Source of the DNA: Comamonadaceae bacterium
Lineage (GTDB): Bacteria > Pseudomonadota > Gammaproteobacteria > Burkholderiales > Burkholderiaceae_C
Direction: 5' to 3'
Assembly: GCA_947476285.1 (NCBI GenBank)
Contig: CANJPU010000029.1
Coordinates: 1-57,619, forward strand
DNA length: 57,619 bases
Positions 55,335-57,619 of the stretch are shown here, one piece after another (position 1 is the first letter of the stretch; every line of letters begins with the position of its first letter). The position numbers and the translations under genes are program-made. A model generated the notes under the pieces. That model was not told the origin of the DNA. It searched no databases and was given only the letters and a program-made list of their open reading frames with translations.

Positions 55335-56378
55335 ATGTCCTCCCGCATCTCCCTCACCCGCTACCTGGTCGAACAGCAGCGCGTGGACGGCCTCATCCCT
55401 TCGCAATTGCGTCTGCTTCTCGAAGTGGTGGCCCGCGCCTGCAAGGGCATCAGCCAATCGGTGAACAAAGGCGCCATCGGCGGCGTGCTGGGCTCGGCCG
55501 ACACCGAGAACGTGCAAGGCGAGATGCAGAAGAAGCTGGACATCATCGCCAACGAAGTGCTGATCGAAGCCAACGAATGGGGTGGCCACCTGGCCGCCAT
55601 GGCCAGCGAGGAAATGGACGGCATCTACGTGGTGCCCAATCGTTACCCGCAAGGCGAATACCTGCTGCTGTTCGACCCGCTCGATGGATCATCCAACATC
55701 GACGTGAACGTGAGCATTGGCACCATCTTCAGTGTGCTGAAGAAACCCGAGGGCCCCGCCGGCCAGAACAACGGCGTGAGCGAGCAAGATTTTCTGCAGC
55801 CGGGCAACAAGCAGGTGGCCGCCGGCTACTGCGTCTATGGCCCGCAAACCACGCTGGTGCTCACCGTAGGCGATGGCGTCGCCGAGTTCACGCTGGACCG
55901 CGAGCAAGGCTCATTCATCCTAGTTGAGGACAACATTCGCATTCCCGAAGACACCAGAGAATTCGCCATCAACATGAGCAATATGCGCCACTGGGACGCA
56001 CCGGTGCGCCGCTACATCGACGAATGCCTGGCCGGCAAGGAAGGCGTGCGCGGCAAGGACTTCAACATGCGCTGGATCGCCTCGATGGTGGCCGATGTAC
56101 ACCGCATCCTCACACGCGGCGGCATCTTCATGTACCCCTGGGACAAGCGCGAACCCGAAAAGCCCGGCAAGCTGCGCCTGATGTACGAAGCCAACCCCAT
56201 GGCCTGGATCGTCGAGCAAGCCGGCGGCGCCGCCACCAACGGCAAGCAGCGCATCCTGGACATTCAGCCCACGCAACTGCATGAGCGGGTGTCGGTGATT
56301 TTAGGCAGCAAGAATGAGGTGGAGCGGGTGACGACGTACCACACAAGCCAGAGCTTGCGCCAACCCCAAACCGAGTAA
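55335..56378 (+). CDS. fbp: Fructose-1,6-bisphosphatase, class I
   Basis: The 347-residue gluconeogenic enzyme hydrolyses fructose-1,6-bisphosphate. The metal and substrate motif [18 protein letters not shown] is intact, as are the [13 protein letters not shown] loop and [27 protein letters not shown] precedes the ATG. It follows pepN by 26 bases on the same strand, so a prfB-pepN-fbp run of read-through is possible. Confidence 0.97.
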   Translation: MSSRISLTRYLVEQQRVDGLIPSQLRLLLEVVARACKGISQSVNKGAIGGVLGSADTENVQGEMQKKLDIIANEVLIEANEWGGHLAAMASEEMDGIYVVPNRYPQGEYLLLFDPLDGSSNIDVNVSIGTIFSVLKKPEGPAGQNNGVSEQDFLQPGNKQVAAGYCVYGPQTTLVLTVGDGVAEFTLDREQGSFILVEDNIRIPEDTREFAINMSNMRHWDAPVRRYIDECLAGKEGVRGKDFNMRWIASMVADVHRILTRGGIFMYPWDKREPEKPGKLRLMYEANPMAWIVEQAGGAATNGKQRILDIQPTQLHERVSVILGSKNEVERVTTYHTSQSLRQPQTE

Positions 56379-56416
56379 CCGTCTCAATAAACCACGCAAC
56401 TCCCGGCGCGACATGG

Positions 56417-56437
56417 ATTGCGGGTCAAGCCCGCAAT
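56417..56437. repeat. Intergenic palindromic repeat after fbp
   Basis: ATTGCGGG and CCCGCAAT form an 8-bp stem around TCAAG, followed by TGACAATGGTTTGTCATCC and, further on, TGTCATCCCGGACTCGATCC. Sequences of this kind (TCATCCC... and GCGGG-TCAAG-CCCGC) recur between genes in many proteobacteria. It could also serve as the fbp terminator, but no T-run follows. It lies between fbp and the insertion-sequence remnant. Confidence 0.55.
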
Positions 56438-56561
56438 GACAATGGTTTGTCATCCCTGCACCCACACTTGTCATCCCGGACTCGATCCCATAAGCGCTAA
56501 CTTAGCCACTCACTTCTGAGGTCTCCTTCGACTGAGATAGTCAGCAAGTCGGAGGTGCCCC

Positions 56562-57509
56562 ATGGAGAAATCAACAGAGCAACCGCAGGAAGAATCGATT
56601 GGGCTGGGTGAGGACTGGCGCATTGTGCAGGCTTTGCTGCCCGAGGGATGGATGGACAAGGCGCGCGAGCTGGGCGCCTTCCGGCGTGCGCGCGGCATTG
56701 CCGATGCGCGGGCGCTGCTGCGAGTCATGCTCATTCACCTTGCCGAAGGCTGCGGCCTGCGCGAGACGGCCGCACGGGCTCAGCTGGCGGGCATTGCGCA
56801 AGTCAGCGACGTGGCGCTACTCAAGAGACTGCGCTCGTGCGGCCCCTGGTTCGAATGGATGGCTCAGGGGCTGCGCCAGGCGCAGTGCGGCGATGGCGCA
56901 CAGGGGCTGCTGGGCGGGCGCTAGCTGCGCGTGGTCGATGGCAGCGTGGTGCGCGAGCCTGGCCTGACCGGCTCGCAGTGGCGACTGCACTACGCCATTG
57001 GCTTGCCCAGCCTGCAATGCCAGGAGGTGCATCTTGGTCCCAGTGACGAAGGAGAGACGCTCAAGCGCTTCCAGGTGCACAAGGGCGACATCTTCGTGGC
57101 CGACCGCGGCTACGCACACCCGGGCGGGATTGCCCATGTCAAGCGCCACGGCGCCGATGTCATCGTGCGCATGAACTTGGTGACCCTGCCGCTGACGCAT
57201 CCGGGCACGGACCGGCCGCTGGACGTGCTCAAACATGTGCGAGGCTTGCAGGTGGGGCAGGCGGGCAGCTGGCCCGCTTGCCTGCGGGTCAAGGCGGAGC
57301 GAGGCGGACAGCGCGCGCACGAGGTTGTGGGACGACTGTGCGCGGTACGCAAGAGCGCTGCGGCGACGCTCAAGGGTCAAGATCGGGTACGCCGCGAGAG
57401 CATGCGCGGGCGCAGTCAGGTGCAGCCCCAGACGCTGGAGGCGGCCGAGTATGTGCTGGTCTTCACGACGCTGGCAATGTCCCGATCACTGTTGAACGCT
57501 GCCGGGTGA
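56562..57509 (+). pseudogene. IS4-type transposase, interrupted and C-terminally truncated
   Basis: The reading frame begins MEKSTEQPQEESIGLGEDW and is broken by an in-frame TAG at 56922-56924 (after LLGGR); the same frame resumes as LRVVDGSVVREPG and ends at 57509. The DDE Asp residues appear as VVDGS and in FVADRGYAHPGG. The expected C-terminal part around the catalytic Glu (YRLRW-type helix and beyond) is missing; the protein stops soon after YVLVFTTLA. The element is therefore inactive unless suppressed. Its terminal inverted repeats were not identified with confidence. Confidence 0.82.
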
Positions 57510-57528
57510 CGGCTCCTCTGACGTGATA

Positions 57529-57619
57529 CTACGCGGCTTTTCTTTCGCTGGCCTGCACGGCGGTTTGCCGAGCCTCCAAGACCGTCATCAGGAAGTTCAT
57601 ATCCCGATGCCCGCGCAGC
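57529..57619 (-). CDS. C-terminal end of an unidentified protein (cut by window edge)
   Basis: On the minus strand 29 codons read from the edge to a TAG at 57531-57529: LRGHRDMNFLMTVLEARQ, ending TAVQASERKAA. It is open across the edge and of plausible composition, but I cannot name a family. It abuts the broken insertion sequence and may be another mobile-element gene. Confidence 0.35.
   Translation of the reverse strand, partial: LRGHRDMNFLMTVLEARQTAVQASERKAA

Noticed and set aside
1..57619. tRNA, rRNA and CRISPR arrays
   Set aside because: No cloverleaf, rRNA core or regularly spaced direct repeats were recognised anywhere in the window.

Overview
The window is bacterial chromosomal DNA of high G+C, dense in genes, and reads as a betaproteobacterium of the order Burkholderiales, probably Comamonadaceae or a close relative. 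That assignment is inferred from protein character, the riboswitch-led gcvTHP operon and the glnA-ntrB-ntrC arrangement; no rRNA or tRNA gene is present to confirm it. Most of the window is housekeeping metabolism with short accessory insertions.

Layout. 1-4284: minus-strand nucleotide-sugar cluster (rfbF, rfbG, rfbH, RmlC-type epimerase) for a CDP-3,6-dideoxyhexose, beside an unidentified ORF and an edge-cut gene. 4331-9645: succinyl-CoA:3-ketoacid CoA transferase (scoA/scoB), a divergent PAS-LuxR regulator with an AhpD-like gene, a three-domain glutaminase and a short-chain dehydrogenase. 9762-16310: ETF-ubiquinone oxidoreductase, then a tandem glycine riboswitch leading gcvT-gcvH-gcvP. 16311-20478: a gene-poor stretch, a CqsS/LqsS-like hybrid sensor kinase, a decayed aroC fragment and an ORF6N-domain gene. 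20479-31647: aroC, CBS protein, metY, hydrolase, YihY-type membrane protein, DUF2069, FAD oxidase, thyA-folA, DUF4337, Tim44-like and TerC. 31648-34016: LysR/NhaR regulator, HPF-like protein and SbtA-like bicarbonate transporter. 34307-35938: AbiE-type toxin-antitoxin locus with a frameshifted toxin, ending two bases before xth. 36757-41712: nitrogen control block (ntrC, ntrB, DUF4124, glnA) with a sigma-54 promoter and NtrC-type sites ahead of glnA. 41718-48137: minus-strand membrane and envelope genes, with one plus-strand hydrolase and rsuA. 48236-56378: MaoC-like protein, acyl-CoA synthetase, hydrolase, prfB (programmed frameshift), pepN and fbp. 56379-57619: intergenic repeat, a broken IS4-type transposase and a cut-off gene.

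The clearest functional links are: (i) CTP + glucose-1-phosphate to CDP-glucose, to CDP-4-keto-6-deoxyglucose, to the 3-deoxy intermediate and its epimer, by the rfb cluster; (ii) glycine sensing coupled to glycine cleavage; (iii) NtrBC control of glnA through a recognisable sigma-54 enhancer arrangement; (iv) dTMP/folate recycling by adjacent thyA and folA.

No wholly new system is evident. The most unusual items are the orphan CqsS-like kinase, the aroC-fragment/ORF6N scar, the glutaminase-STAS-cNMP fusion, the NhaR-HPF-SbtA module and the riboswitch expression platform.
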